From an uncultured Mycobacteriaceae bacterium (lineage in GTDB: Bacteria; Actinomycetota; Actinomycetes; Mycobacteriales; Mycobacteriaceae), in NCBI GenBank assembly GCA_902826815.1, contig CADEGF010000008.1, positions 62,001 through 126,000 of the forward strand: DNA of 64,000 bases, in the 5' to 3' direction. Each line of letters begins with the position of its first letter. Positions within the stretch are counted from its first letter, which is position 1. The notes under the pieces were generated by a model that was given only the letters and a program-made list of their open reading frames with translations, was not told where the DNA came from and did no database searches. Of the stretch, positions 26,018 to 39,166 are shown piece by piece. A program made the translations under genes and the position numbers.

Positions 26018-26044
26018 GACACCGCCGAAGCCCGAGACGTGACA
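26018..26044 (-). promoter_or_regulatory. ECF41-type promoter of cassette 2
   Basis: On the minus strand TGTCACG (26044-26038), a 15-base spacer and GTGTC (26022-26018), followed by TTGAGG, lie 33 bp upstream of the oxidoreductase start. Boxes, spacing and downstream context match the element at 23841-23867, while the spacer sequences differ, as expected for a conserved promoter. Confidence 0.7.
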
Positions 26045-26202
26045 GAACGTGACGTGCGTCACTATCGCGTATGGCCCGAGAAGACGCAAAGGCCCGTGAG
26101 ACCGCATGACGGCGGGAACCTACGCGCTCCCCTACCGGCGGGTGGCCCTGCTCGCGAAGGTAGGTGACCTGAGCGGAAGTCATTCGTTTGGGAAGGAAGC
26201 TA

Positions 26203-29111
<2,909 letters not shown>

Positions 29112-29136
29112 TTCCTCACCACCTTATTGTGTGGCG

Positions 29137-29979
29137 GTGAGCAGTTCCCGTCCGGCGCCACCGCCTCCCGAGCCGTTGGCCCCGCTGGTCGACGCGCACA
29201 CCCACCTCGACGCGTGCGGCGCCGCGAACGCCGAGGACGTGCGCGCGATCCTGGACCGCGCCGGCGGCGTCGGCGTCCAGGCCGTCGTGACCATTGCCGA
29301 CGACCTCGACTCGGCACGGTGGGTCACCGAGGCCGCCGACTGGGATCCGCGCGTCTATGCGGCGGTCGCGCTGCACCCGACGCGCGCCAATGCGCTCACC
29401 GATGAGGCGAAGACGGTCATCGAACGGCTGGCCGGCCATCCCCGCGTGGTGGCGATCGGCGAGACCGGCTTGGACAACTACTGGCCTGGCCGACTCGATG
29501 GCTGCGCGACGGCAGCCGAGCAGCGGGACGCGTTCGCCTGGCATATCGACCTTGCCAAGCGCACCGGCAAGCCGCTGATGATCCACAACCGCGAGGCCGA
29601 CGCCGACGTGCTCGGTGTGCTGCGGGCCGAGGGCGCTCCGCCGACAGTGATCTTCCACTGCTTCTCGTCGGACGCCGAGATGGCGCGGACGTGTGTGGAC
29701 GCGGGATGGGTGCTGAGCCTGTCGGGCACCGTCAGCTTCCGCAACGCCCGCGCCCTTCACGAGGCCGCCAGGCTCATCCCGCCAGGGCAGCTGCTGGTGG
29801 AGACGGACGCGCCGTTCCTCACCCCGCATCCGTATCGCGGCGCGCCGAACGAGCCCTACTGCCTGCCCTACACCGTGCGCGCGCTGGCGAACATCGTGGG
29901 CCGCCCCGCAGGTGACCTCGCGGTGGAGACGTCGGCGACGGCGGGCCGGATCTACGGCTTCGGGGTGAACGGGGGGTGA
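29137..29979 (+). CDS. tatD: TatD family metal-dependent deoxyribonuclease
   Basis: 280 residues. This metal-dependent TIM-barrel hydrolase family includes 3'-5' DNase activity. LVDAHTHLD (metal His pair), IGETGLDNYWPG, HNREADADVLG, IFHCFSSDAEMA and VETDAPFLTPHPYRG are visible in order. GTG 29137 is preferred over GTG 29131 because TATTGT (29125-29130) precedes it by 6 bases, fitting a leaderless mRNA. It precedes rpfB by 51 bp in the conserved mycobacterial order. Confidence 0.93.
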   Translation: MSSSRPAPPPPEPLAPLVDAHTHLDACGAANAEDVRAILDRAGGVGVQAVVTIADDLDSARWVTEAADWDPRVYAAVALHPTRANALTDEAKTVIERLAGHPRVVAIGETGLDNYWPGRLDGCATAAEQRDAFAWHIDLAKRTGKPLMIHNREADADVLGVLRAEGAPPTVIFHCFSSDAEMARTCVDAGWVLSLSGTVSFRNARALHEAARLIPPGQLLVETDAPFLTPHPYRGAPNEPYCLPYTVRALANIVGRPAGDLAVETSATAGRIYGFGVNGG

Positions 29980-30027
29980 ACAGGGTGGAGTTGCCGGTTG
30001 CTAGGTCCGTTCGTTACCGTCTTGTGA

Positions 30028-31209
<1,182 letters not shown>

Positions 31210-31217
31210 CCATCAGA

Positions 31218-32111
31218 TTGCTGGGCCGTACCGAAATTCGGCACCTAGCCAAAGAACTCGATTTCAGGCCGCGTAAGTCCTTCGGCCAGAATTTTGTCCA
31301 CGACGCCAACACGGTGCGCCGTGTGGTTTCGGCATCGGGAATCAACCGTCAAGACCACGTCCTCGAGATCGGACCCGGACTCGGCTCGCTGACACTGGCG
31401 CTGCTGGATCGCGGCTGCCGGGTCACCGCTGTGGAGATCGACCCGGTGCTGGCAGGCCAACTGCCGCACACCGTCGCTGAGCATTCGCACAGCGAGATCA
31501 ACCGGCTTTCGGTGCTGCACCACGACGTGCTCGAGCTTGCCCCGGGTGACCTGCCTGAGCAGCCGACCGCGCTGGTCGCGAACCTGCCCTACAACGTCGC
31601 CGTTCCTGCCCTACTTCACCTGCTCGCCAATTTCCCGACGATCCGCACCATCATGGTGATGGTGCAGGCGGAAGTGGCCGAGCGGCTGGCCGCCGAGCCC
31701 GGCGGCAAGGACTACGGCGTGCCCAGCGCCAAGATCCGGTTCTACGGCAAGGTGCGCAGGCACGGCATGGTGTCGCCGACGGTGTTCTGGCCGATCCCGC
31801 GGGTGTACTCGGGGCTGGTCCGCATCGACCGCTACGAGACGTCGCCGTGGCCGACCGACGCGGGCTTCCGTCAGCAGGTGTTCAACCTGATCGACATCGC
31901 TTTCGCCCAGCGCCGCAAGACATCTCGCAATGCCTTCGCCGAATGGGCGGGCAGCGGCAACGAATCGGCGCAACGGCTGCTGGCCGCCAGCATCGACCCG
32001 TCCCGACGAGGCGAGACGCTGTCCATCGCGGACTTCGTCAGGCTTCTCGAGCGCTCGGGGGTCTGGGACCCTCAGACGAAACGGGTGATCGAACCCGCCG
32101 AATCGTCCTAG
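31218..32111 (+). CDS. ksgA: 16S rRNA dimethyladenosine methyltransferase
   Basis: 297 residues. It dimethylates the adjacent adenines A1518/A1519 of 16S r[15 protein letters not shown] at the N-terminus, SAM motif [15 protein letters not shown] and [15 protein letters not shown] are diagnostic. The only in-frame start is TTG 31218; the reading [12 protein letters not shown] just before it resembles the M. tuberculosis protein start, so an upstream CTG is possible. It follows rpfB by 8 bp, a conserved pair that in M. tuberculosis is reported to share an RNA-switch-controlled leader. Its stop overlaps that of the kinase gene by 4 bp. Confidence 0.93.
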   Translation: MLGRTEIRHLAKELDFRPRKSFGQNFVHDANTVRRVVSASGINRQDHVLEIGPGLGSLTLALLDRGCRVTAVEIDPVLAGQLPHTVAEHSHSEINRLSVLHHDVLELAPGDLPEQPTALVANLPYNVAVPALLHLLANFPTIRTIMVMVQAEVAERLAAEPGGKDYGVPSAKIRFYGKVRRHGMVSPTVFWPIPRVYSGLVRIDRYETSPWPTDAGFRQQVFNLIDIAFAQRRKTSRNAFAEWAGSGNESAQRLLAASIDPSRRGETLSIADFVRLLERSGVWDPQTKRVIEPAESS

Positions 32112-32908
32112 CCGGGCGAGTCCAGCGCGCGACCGAGCTGTTCGATCAGCTCCGCGCACGAGTCGTACCGGCGCTCGGGGATCTTCGCCAGCGCCCTGTG
32201 CAGCCACGTGTCGAAAAGGCGTGGCACCCAGGCGATCTTGTTCGAATAGCTCGGTACCGGCCTGCTGAGGTGTGCATCGACCAGTTCCATCCACGTCTCG
32301 GCCGAGAACGGTGGCGTACCGATCACCAGCTCGACGGCCGTGCACGCGAGTGCGTATTGATCGGTCAACGCCGACGGCGGCCTTCCGCGCAGCAGCTCCG
32401 GCGCTGTGTACGGCAGCGAGGTCTCGATTCGCGTCGCATGCCAGCCGACGGTATCGGCGACCGCGAACGCGATGCCGAAGTCGATCAGCACGGCGCGGGA
32501 AAATGTCTGCGTCACAAGAATGTTCGTCGGTTTGACGTCACGGTGCACGACGCCCTGCTGATGGATGTAGTCCAGAGCGCCTGCGATCTGGGCCAGCGCC
32601 CGCAGCCGGTCTGTCTGCGAGGTCATCACGGTCGCGGTGCCGCCTTCCACCAACTCCATGGTGAGCCAGCCGTGGCCCTGCTTGTATACGGTGATGACGT
32701 GTGGATGGTCGAGTTGGTGCGCGAACTCGAATTCTCGGCGAAGCCTGGCGATTTGGTCCTCGCCGCGGTGATGGTCATCGAGAACTTTCAGCGCCACAGC
32801 GTGATTGGGGTCGCCTGCGGTGTGCACGCGGAAAACGGCGGCATACCCACCACGCCCAAGGGTGGTGTCGACGACATAGCCTTCGAACTCCGCGCCGACG
32901 GCAAGCAC
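32108..32908 (-). CDS. Soluble serine/threonine protein kinase
   Basis: 266 residues, essentially a bare Hanks-type kinase domain. The Gly-rich loop is [10 protein letters not shown] (~17-26), the ATP Lys is in VALKVLDD (41), the catalytic loop is [10 protein letters not shown] (122-131), DFG is at 143-145 and APE at 169-171. There is no transmembrane helix or sensor domain, unlike most mycobacterial Pkn receptors. It starts with GTG. It lies antisense between ksgA and ispE, which I recall as adjacent in M. tuberculosis, so the kinase looks inserted here. Its substrates are unknown. Confidence 0.9.
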   Translation of the reverse strand: MLAVGAEFEGYVVDTTLGRGGYAAVFRVHTAGDPNHAVALKVLDDHHRGEDQIARLRREFEFAHQLDHPHVITVYKQGHGWLTMELVEGGTATVMTSQTDRLRALAQIAGALDYIHQQGVVHRDVKPTNILVTQTFSRAVLIDFGIAFAVADTVGWHATRIETSLPYTAPELLRGRPPSALTDQYALACTAVELVIGTPPFSAETWMELVDAHLSRPVPSYSNKIAWVPRLFDTWLHRALAKIPERRYDSCAELIEQLGRALDSPG

Positions 32909-32993
32909 GTTTCCAGCCTAGGACGACCGATCCGGTCTGCCTTTCTGCCCGCATGACTACTTGTGTGCCGCGTCGCGGCGCTAGTGTCGTGCC

Positions 32994-33953
32994 GTGTCCA
33001 ACGGCAGTACCGCCTCTGAGTGGGTTCCCACCGGGTCGGTCACCGTGCGGGTGCCGGGCAAGGTCAACCTCTACCTGGAGGTTGGTGACCGCCGCGACGA
33101 CGGATACCACGAGCTGACGACAGTTTTTCATGCGGTTTCCCTGCTCGACGAGGTGACCGTGCGCAACGCAGACATGCTGTCGGTCGAAATGGTGGGGGAG
33201 GGCGCTGACACGCTGCCCACCGACGACCGCAACCTGGCGTGGCGGGCCGCTGAGCTGATGGCCGACCACGTCGGCCGCGCTCCCGACGTGGCGATCACCG
33301 TCGAGAAGACGATCCCCGTCGCAGGTGGCATGGCGGGCGGCAGCGCCGATGCCGCGGCGGTGCTTGTCGCGATCAACTCGCTGTGGGAGCTCGGCGTGCC
33401 TCGCCGCGACCTGCACACGTTGGCCGCCCGACTGGGCAGCGACGTGCCATTCGCCCTGCACGGCGGCACGGCGCTGGGTACCGGCCGCGGCGAGGAACTG
33501 GCCACCGTGCTGGCCAGGAGCACCTTCCACTGGGTGCTGGCGTTCGCCGACGGCGGTATGTCCACCCCGGCGGTGTTCGCCGAGATCGACCGGCTGCGCG
33601 ATTCGAAGGACCGCAACGTGCCGCCCGCTCTCGAGGATGCCGAGCCGGTGCTGGCCGCGCTGGCCTCCGGAGATCCGGCGGCCCTCGCCCCGCTGCTCGG
33701 CAATGACCTGCAGCCGGCCTCGTTGAGCCTGAACCCGGGCCTGCGCCGGACGCTGCGGGCCGGGGTCGAGGCGGGCGCCCTGGCCGGCGTCGTGTCCGGA
33801 TCGGGTCCGACCTGCGCTTTCCTGTGCCCCTCGTCGACCGCCGCCGTCGACGTCGGGGCCGAACTGGCCGGTGCCGGGGTGTGCCGCACGGTGCGGGTGG
33901 CCAGCGGCCCCGTTCAGGGTGCGCGGGTGGTTCCCGCGCCGGCCACGTCGTAG
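32994..33953 (+). CDS. ispE: 4-diphosphocytidyl-2-C-methyl-D-erythritol kinase
   Basis: 319 residues. This GHMP kinase is the fourth step of the MEP isoprenoid pathway. [24 protein letters not shown] and the ATP loop [17 protein letters not shown] are diagnostic, and [13 protein letters not shown] is the third GHMP motif. GTG 32994 follows TAGTGT (32982-32987) by 6 bases, so the gene has its own leaderless-type promoter. That fits its separation from rpfB-ksgA by the antisense kinase. Confidence 0.94.
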   Translation: MSNGSTASEWVPTGSVTVRVPGKVNLYLEVGDRRDDGYHELTTVFHAVSLLDEVTVRNADMLSVEMVGEGADTLPTDDRNLAWRAAELMADHVGRAPDVAITVEKTIPVAGGMAGGSADAAAVLVAINSLWELGVPRRDLHTLAARLGSDVPFALHGGTALGTGRGEELATVLARSTFHWVLAFADGGMSTPAVFAEIDRLRDSKDRNVPPALEDAEPVLAALASGDPAALAPLLGNDLQPASLSLNPGLRRTLRAGVEAGALAGVVSGSGPTCAFLCPSSTAAVDVGAELAGAGVCRTVRVASGPVQGARVVPAPATS

Positions 33954-34015
33954 ACGTGAGTCAGACGTCAGCCGCAGATGTGACACGAACCTCAATTACT
34001 GCATAAGTTTGGCGG

Positions 34016-34036
34016 TTACTTAAGAGTTGCTTAAGA
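34016..34036. promoter_or_regulatory. Paired ttRcttaaga repeats in the leader of the acyl-AMP ligase gene
   Basis: Two near-identical decamers, ttacttaaga (34016-34025) and ttgcttaaga (34027-34036), are spaced 11 bp centre to centre, one helical turn, in an AT-rich island within a GC-rich genome. They lie about 205 bp upstream of the ligase start in the 286-bp gap after ispE. A tandem regulator site or promoter region is inferred. Confidence 0.4.
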
Positions 34037-34045
34037 TGATGAACG

Positions 34046-34243
34046 GTGAAAAATAGCGGTCAAGCAACGGAGGCGAATACCGCCGCCGCCGGCCGATCCG
34101 GCGGGCGGGCGTGCCGCCCTATCGCATCACCGAATCGAGACATAACCGCGCTCCAAATGTGTGCGCGCCTTCGTGAAAGCGACGTCTACCAGGCGGAGCA
34201 TTACACCTTGGCATTTGCGGGGACCCCGAGGAGGCTGTCGTGA
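34046..34243 (+). CDS. Possible 65-codon leader ORF coupled to the acyl-AMP ligase gene
   Basis: A GTG-initiated frame ([16 protein letters not shown]...) fills most of the 33954-34239 gap and stops at 34243, overlapping the GTG of the next gene as GTGA. The product has no recognisable motif, and its composition could be chance in GC-rich DNA. The overlap and the AT-rich element just before it are the only support. It may simply be a long 5' leader. Confidence 0.2.
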   Translation: MKNSGQATEANTAAAGRSGGRACRPIASPNRDITALQMCARLRESDVYQAEHYTLAFAGTPRRLS

Positions 34244-35874
34244 GCAGATTCACCGAGAAGATGTACCGCAGTGCGCAAAACGCGACTACGGGCATGGTCA
34301 CCGGTGAACCGTACGAGCCCGTCCGTCACACCTGGGGTGAGGTGCACGAGCGCGCCCGCCGCGTCGCGGGTGGCCTCGCTGCAGCGGGCATCGGTCATGG
34401 AGATGCCGTCGGCGTGCTCGCCGGACTCCCCGTCGAGATCGCCCCGACCGCGCAGGGCCTCTGGATGCGCGGCGCCAGCCTGACCATGCTCCACCAGCCC
34501 ACCCCGCGCACCGATCTCGTGGTCTGGGCCGAAGACACCATGAACGTCATCAGCATGATCGAGGCCAAGGCCGTCATCGTCTCCGAGCCGTTCATGGTTG
34601 CGATTCCGGTGCTCGAGGAACAAGGCATCCACGTCTTGACCGTGACGGATCTGCTCGCCGCGGAGCCGGTCGACCCCGTCGAGGTCGGCGAGGACGACCT
34701 GGCCCTGATGCAGCTGACCTCCGGCTCGACGGGCTCGCCGAAGGCCGTGCAGATCACCCACCGCAACATCCACTCCAACGCCGAGGCCATGTTCATCGGC
34801 GCCGAATACGACGTCGAAAAGGACGTCATGGTCAGCTGGCTGCCCTGCTTCCACGACATGGGCATGGTCGGCTTCCTGACCATCCCGATGTACTTCGGCG
34901 CCGAGCTGGTCAAGGTCACCCCGATGGACTTCCTGCGCGACACCCTGCTGTGGGCCAAGCTCATCCACAAATACAAGGGCACCATGACCGCGGCGCCCAA
35001 CTTCGCGTACGCACTGTTCGCCAAGCGGTTGCGCAATCAGGCGGAGCCGGGCCAGTTCGACCTGTCCACGCTGCGGTTCGCGCTGTCGGGCGCCGAGCCG
35101 GTCGAGCCCGCCGACGTGGAAGACCTTCTCGATGCAGGCAGACCGTTCGACCTCAAGCCCGAGGCGATCCTGCCCGCCTACGGCATGGCCGAGACGACGC
35201 TGGCGGTGTCGTTCTCCGAGTGCAACGCCGGTTTGGTGGTCGACGAGGTCGATGCGGACCTGATGGCCGCGCTGCGGCGGGCGGTGCCCGCCACGAAGGG
35301 CAACACCCGCAGGCTGGCGTCCCTCGGACCGCTGCTGCAGGACCTCGAGGCTCGCGTCATCGACGAGCACGGCAACGTCATGCCTGCCCGCGGTGTCGGC
35401 ATCATCGAGCTGCGGGGCGAATGCGTGACCCCGGGCTACGTGACGATGGGCGGTTTCATTCCGGCTCAGGACGAGCACGGCTGGTATGACACCGGCGACC
35501 TCGGCTACCAGATGGAGAACGGCCACGTGGTCGTCTGCGGTCGCGTCAAGGACGTCATCATCATGGCGGGCCGCAATATCTACCCGACCGATATCGAACG
35601 GGCCGCGGGCCGCGTCGAGGGCGTGCGCACCGGGTGTGCCGTGGCGGTACGTCTGGACGCCGGACATTCCCGGGAGACCTTCGCCGTCGCCGTCGAGTCC
35701 AACAACTGGGAGGACCCGGCCGAGGTGCGCCGTATCGAGCACCAGGTCGCGCACGAGGTTGTCACCGAAGTGGACGTGCGACCGCGCAACGTCGTCGTGC
35801 TCGGACCGGGCAGTATCCCCAAGACGTCGTCGGGCAAGCTGCGCCGCGCCAACTCCGTCTCGCTGGTCACCTAG
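34240..35874 (+). CDS. Fatty-acyl-AMP ligase / acyl-CoA synthetase-like protein (Pks16-type)
   Basis: 544 residues of the adenylate-forming superfamily, probably activating a fatty acid as acyl-AMP in the cytoplasm. [20 protein letters not shown] is the AMP-binding P-loop, [12 protein letters not shown] and WYDTGDLGY are core motifs, and [12 protein letters not shown] contains the terminal catalytic Lys. [13 protein letters not shown] is typical of fatty-acyl-AMP ligases. The start GTG has GAGGAGG 5-11 bases upstream. It resembles M. tuberculosis Pks16 (Rv1013), which sits at the same place. No polyketide synthase partner is adjacent. Confidence 0.88.
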   Translation: MSRFTEKMYRSAQNATTGMVTGEPYEPVRHTWGEVHERARRVAGGLAAAGIGHGDAVGVLAGLPVEIAPTAQGLWMRGASLTMLHQPTPRTDLVVWAEDTMNVISMIEAKAVIVSEPFMVAIPVLEEQGIHVLTVTDLLAAEPVDPVEVGEDDLALMQLTSGSTGSPKAVQITHRNIHSNAEAMFIGAEYDVEKDVMVSWLPCFHDMGMVGFLTIPMYFGAELVKVTPMDFLRDTLLWAKLIHKYKGTMTAAPNFAYALFAKRLRNQAEPGQFDLSTLRFALSGAEPVEPADVEDLLDAGRPFDLKPEAILPAYGMAETTLAVSFSECNAGLVVDEVDADLMAALRRAVPATKGNTRRLASLGPLLQDLEARVIDEHGNVMPARGVGIIELRGECVTPGYVTMGGFIPAQDEHGWYDTGDLGYQMENGHVVVCGRVKDVIIMAGRNIYPTDIERAAGRVEGVRTGCAVAVRLDAGHSRETFAVAVESNNWEDPAEVRRIEHQVAHEVVTEVDVRPRNVVVLGPGSIPKTSSGKLRRANSVSLVT

Positions 35875-36413
35875 ACCGTGGACGCGAGCGGCTGGCCCAG
35901 CTGCTCGTAGACCGACCACCAGAGCGCCTCGTGGTCGAGCGGAGACATCTGCCCCTCGTCGACGCGTTCCTCGGCGTCGGTCAGCGTCATCGCCATCCTC
36001 AGAAGCCTGTCTCGGGCGGCGAGCATGGCCGTATCGGGGTGTCCCGCCATGGTTACTGCGGTCATGGCCTTGACCTTCGTCCACGTATCGTCGGTCTTTG
36101 CCAACGCAACAACAGCCAATGCCAATACGGTTCCCGTCGAGACCGCGAGCGCGGACCAGGGGCCCGTCAACTGCTGCAGGAAGATCTCCAACACGATCCA
36201 CAGCGCCGCTCCCCAGATCGGCGCGCCGCGCCAGATGCGGAGCCGACGGCGTTCGGCGTGGCTGATACCCGGTGGGTAGACCACAAGGCGGTAGCGCGTC
36301 ACGCCGAAGCGGTCGGCCTGGACGTGAACGAATCCCCATCGGTTCTCGCCGTCGAGCAGTTCGGTGCACCAGCGGTGCAGCCGACCGGGGCGGATCTGTG
36401 TCGTCTCGTACAT
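35871..36413 (-). CDS. Small two-helix membrane protein of unknown function
   Basis: 180 residues from ATG 36413. The soluble N-terminal ~60 residues contain [31 protein letters not shown]. Two hydrophobic helices follow (~64-82 and ~86-106), then a soluble tail with [30 protein letters not shown]. The layout matches a mycobacterium-specific hypothetical family whose function I do not know. Its stop overlaps the stop of the converging ligase gene by 4 bp. Confidence 0.75.
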   Translation of the reverse strand: MYETTQIRPGRLHRWCTELLDGENRWGFVHVQADRFGVTRYRLVVYPPGISHAERRRLRIWRGAPIWGAALWIVLEIFLQQLTGPWSALAVSTGTVLALAVVALAKTDDTWTKVKAMTAVTMAGHPDTAMLAARDRLLRMAMTLTDAEERVDEGQMSPLDHEALWWSVYEQLGQPLASTV

Positions 36414-36486
36414 ACCTTCGGGTGTACCCGCGCCACCGGCCGTGATGCGTTTTCCAAATGAATTTTTTACGCTCCGCGGCGGGTTC

Positions 36487-37536
36487 TTAACCCTGCACAG
36501 CCGAGACGGTCCACGCAGGCAGGATCGGCGCCCGGGTGAGGAAGTGGTCGCCCTGGCCGATGCTGCGCAGGAGTTCCTGCGTGCGCAGGATGCAGCAGCC
36601 CATCCGGACCATCGCGAACACCTCGTACCAGTGCAGGTCGACGAGCGGCCGCCCGATCATCTCCTGATAGCGCCGGATCACCTGCTCGCGGCTGTCGAAC
36701 CCAGGCAGCTCCGGATCCAGGTCGAGCCCGTTGACCTCCAGCATCTGCCTGCGGGTCGCGAGCCACCACGCGAAGTCGGTCTCCGCCGGGCACAGGCAGG
36801 CCTGCTCCCAGTCCAGGGCGCCGACGATCTGGCCCGAATCGTCGAAGATCGCGTTGGACAGCCTGGCGTCGTTCCAGCAGATGCTCAACTCACCGGATTG
36901 GTCGGGCATCCGGCGGGACAGCCAGTCGAAGGCCTGGGTCATCACGTCGGGGACCTTGTTGTCGGTACCCCACTTCGCGTACTCGCGCCACCATTTCAGC
37001 TCCGCGACGACGCCGACACCCGCCGGCCGCTCCAGCCAACTCGCCTCGCCGACGGGGGCGCGGTGAAGCTGCGCGAGCGTCTCGAGAAACGAATCATGCA
37101 CGCGGCGCTGCACTTCGGGCCCCGCGTCATGCAGCCAACCGCGGGTCGCGTAACTGGTATCACCCGGTGTGTGACCGATAATCCTCGGCATCACAAGGAA
37201 TTTCGAGCCGATCCACTCGCGGTCGGGTTCATACAGGATCGGTGACGGAGTGGGGATTCCGTGCTCGTGCAACAGCTCCTGGGTCAACGTCTGGGTGCCG
37301 AGGTCGTAGTGCGGAAAGATGCCGCCGCCCGCGGGCGGAATGCGGATGACGTACTCGTCCGTGTTTCCGCTCACCTCGGCGGTGAAGACGAGGCTCTCGC
37401 TCGACCACCCTGCGGCCTTGTTGGCCGCACGCAGCTCCGATACGACCGATCGGCCTGCGAACCTGTGCGCGAACCACGCCTGGAGTTGCGTGCGGGTGAC
37501 GGCCAGGTCGCGTTGCGTCAGCGCAATGCCTGCCAT
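36487..37536 (-). CDS. APH-type phosphotransferase family protein
   Basis: 349 residues from ATG 37536 (MAGIALTQRDLAVTRTQLQAW); the longer frame upstream runs through a palindromic regulatory site and is rejected. It is a kinase-like aminoglycoside/choline phosphotransferase fold. YVIRIPPAGG is the nucleotide Lys region, SICWNDARLSNAIFDD carries the catalytic Asp-Asn pair (with WND where HGD is usual) and GALDWEQACLCP has the metal Asp. In mycobacteria such proteins are often acyl-CoA-dehydrogenase-associated kinases of unknown substrate. It is divergent from the hydrolase gene with a shared operator. Confidence 0.82.
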   Translation of the reverse strand: MAGIALTQRDLAVTRTQLQAWFAHRFAGRSVVSELRAANKAAGWSSESLVFTAEVSGNTDEYVIRIPPAGGGIFPHYDLGTQTLTQELLHEHGIPTPSPILYEPDREWIGSKFLVMPRIIGHTPGDTSYATRGWLHDAGPEVQRRVHDSFLETLAQLHRAPVGEASWLERPAGVGVVAELKWWREYAKWGTDNKVPDVMTQAFDWLSRRMPDQSGELSICWNDARLSNAIFDDSGQIVGALDWEQACLCPAETDFAWWLATRRQMLEVNGLDLDPELPGFDSREQVIRRYQEMIGRPLVDLHWYEVFAMVRMGCCILRTQELLRSIGQGDHFLTRAPILPAWTVSAVQG

Positions 37537-37546
37537 GCCGACAACA

Positions 37547-37572
37547 TTTACATATGCGTCATCAGATGTAAA
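37547..37572. promoter_or_regulatory. Perfect inverted repeat TTTACAT-N12-ATGTAAA
   Basis: The arms are 37547-37553 and 37566-37572 with a 12-bp spacer, in the divergent gap between the phosphotransferase and hydrolase genes. A related site with the same ACAT-N12-ATGT core lies upstream of the TetR gene at 39039. For the hydrolase, TTGTTA (37581-37586), an 18-base spacer and TAATAC (37605-37610) make a good promoter just downstream of the operator. Confidence 0.65.
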
Positions 37573-37619
37573 GTCGTTGATTGTTACGTCAAGCTCCGGC
37601 TTTGTAATACGCTCGCGAG

Positions 37620-38459
37620 GTGACAAGACCCGAACCGCGCACCTTCGGAGACGTCGCGGACACGTCGCTGCCGTTGGCTGTCCTCGTCCACGGCTTCCCC
37701 GACACGCCCCACACGTGGCGCCACCTCGGCCCCGATCTCGCGGATCGCGGGTATCGCGCGGTGGCCCCGTGGCTACCGGGTTACGACGCGCCCGTCGGCA
37801 AGCCGATCAGCGTCGGAACCTATGCGCGCGCCGTCCTCGACACGCGGCGCGAGTACCGAGGCGACGATCGCGCGGTCCTCATCGGACACGACTGGGGTGC
37901 GATCGCCGGCTACGGTGCGGTGGCCTTCGACCCCGCGGCGTTCAGCCGGTTCGTCGCGCTTGCGGTGCCGCCGACCGCCGCGCTCGCCGCTGGGATCTTC
38001 GGCTACGCCCAACTCAAGCGGTCGTTCTACATCTGGTTGATCCAGCAGGTCGGCCTCGCAGAGGGCGTGGTCGTCGGGCCTGGCTTCTTCGAGTCGCTGT
38101 GGGCGGACTGGTCGCCCGGCTACGACGCCGGCGACGACGTCGCTGAACTGCGGCGATACGTGACCTCGGAGAATATCGCCGACGTCGTCGGGCCGTATCG
38201 GGCGTCGTTCAACCCGGCGTTCGCCGACCCCGCCGCCGACGCCGAGGCGGCCGCGTCCATCCAGCCGCCGCCGGTGCCGACGCTGTATCTGCACGGCAAC
38301 ACCGACGGGGCGCTCGGTGTCGACATTCTGACCGACGTCGAAACACACCTGCCCATTGAAGGCTCTGACTTCGAAATCGTCGACGGCGTAGGCCATTTCC
38401 TGCATCTCGAGCAGCCCGAGCTGATCTCGCGGAAGATCCGCGACTGGTTGGGCAGCTAG
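37620..38459 (+). CDS. Alpha/beta-hydrolase, epoxide-hydrolase-like
   Basis: 279 residues. VLVHGFPDTPHTWRHL is the oxyanion loop, IGHDWGAIAGYGAV holds the nucleophile Asp of epoxide hydrolase/haloalkane dehalogenase-type proteins, and GVGHFLHLEQPE carries the catalytic His. A lid region with aromatic residues (SFYIWLIQQVG) may bind a hydrophobic epoxide. GTG 37620 lies 9 bases after the -10-like TAATAC. Its stop overlaps the TetR stop by 4 bp on the opposite strand. TetR control is inferred from the shared inverted repeat. Confidence 0.87.
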   Translation: MTRPEPRTFGDVADTSLPLAVLVHGFPDTPHTWRHLGPDLADRGYRAVAPWLPGYDAPVGKPISVGTYARAVLDTRREYRGDDRAVLIGHDWGAIAGYGAVAFDPAAFSRFVALAVPPTAALAAGIFGYAQLKRSFYIWLIQQVGLAEGVVVGPGFFESLWADWSPGYDAGDDVAELRRYVTSENIADVVGPYRASFNPAFADPAADAEAAASIQPPPVPTLYLHGNTDGALGVDILTDVETHLPIEGSDFEIVDGVGHFLHLEQPELISRKIRDWLGS

Positions 38460-39034
38460 CCGACGACAGCGCGTCGCAGCCGTCGTCGCGATGTTCCTAG
38501 GCCTGCGGCGTGGCGCAGCTCGGCGAGGAACTGATCGGGGCTGCCGCCGGCAACGACGTAGTGGCACACCGCAATACGCACGACAGCGGAGGCGGCGATG
38601 TCGCTGTCGTCACCGGGGATGATGCGGGCGATCCGGTCGTGCATGATCGGCAATGCCCGCTTCATCTGGTGCAGCACGTGTTCGGGTTCGATCTCGGCGA
38701 GTGAACCCAGCGAGTAGGTGCTCTGGAATTCGACGATGAACCGCAGGGCGGCGTCGAGTCGGTCGGCTCCGGTCAACCCGACCATCGCTGCGGCGATCCC
38801 CGAGTCGAAGTTGTCTTGTTCGTAGAGACCGAACGCCTCGAGCAGACCCTCCTTCGAGCCGAAGTACCGGTACAGCGTGGGGCGGGACACCTTGGCCTCC
38901 GCCGCGACATCGGACAGTTGCAGCCTGCGTCGACCGTCGCGCGCCAGGACGACGAACGTGGCCGCGAGGATCCGGCGCCGCGTCGACTGTTCGGCGTCGG
39001 GTGACGACAGTGACGACTTTGTTGCCACAGTCAC
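38456..39034 (-). CDS. TetR family regulator
   Basis: 192 residues from GTG 39034 (VTVATKSSLSS); GTG 39028 is an equally plausible start. The N-terminal helix-turn-helix is RILAATFVVLARDGRRRLQLSDVAAEAKVSRPTLYRYFGSKEGLLEAF. The ligand domain is not assignable. It converges on the epoxide-hydrolase-like gene and is divergent from the PF10118-like gene. An ACAT-N12-ATGT element adjoins its own start, and the same pattern precedes the hydrolase/phosphotransferase pair, so it probably represses both and itself. Confidence 0.88.
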   Translation of the reverse strand: MTVATKSSLSSPDAEQSTRRRILAATFVVLARDGRRRLQLSDVAAEAKVSRPTLYRYFGSKEGLLEAFGLYEQDNFDSGIAAAMVGLTGADRLDAALRFIVEFQSTYSLGSLAEIEPEHVLHQMKRALPIMHDRIARIIPGDDSDIAASAVVRIAVCHYVVAGGSPDQFLAELRHAAGLGTSRRRLRRAVVG

Positions 39035-39038
39035 GCCC

Positions 39039-39064
39039 TTTACATCTAGAGGTCCAAATGTCAC
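39039..39064. promoter_or_regulatory. Second TTTACAT-N12-ATGT operator, at the TetR gene
   Basis: TTTACAT (39039-39045), 12 bases, then ATGTCAC (39058-39064). The left arm and spacing match the perfect site at 37547-37572; only the outer three bases of the right arm differ. It lies 4 bp upstream of the TetR start, where binding would block transcription. Confidence 0.6.
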
Positions 39065-39166
39065 ACTAGCGACTGTCCGGTGGCTGTGTGTCCGCACCGC
39101 AATGCGTGACATCGACACACACCAATGTTAAGCCCGCGATGTCCGTCAGTGGGGAGGTGGCGACCG

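Noticed and set aside
34201-36369. Long leftward open frame (~720 codons) opposite the acyl-AMP ligase gene
   Set aside because: Shadow of the ligase gene; no motif, and it would overlap the supported small membrane protein gene.
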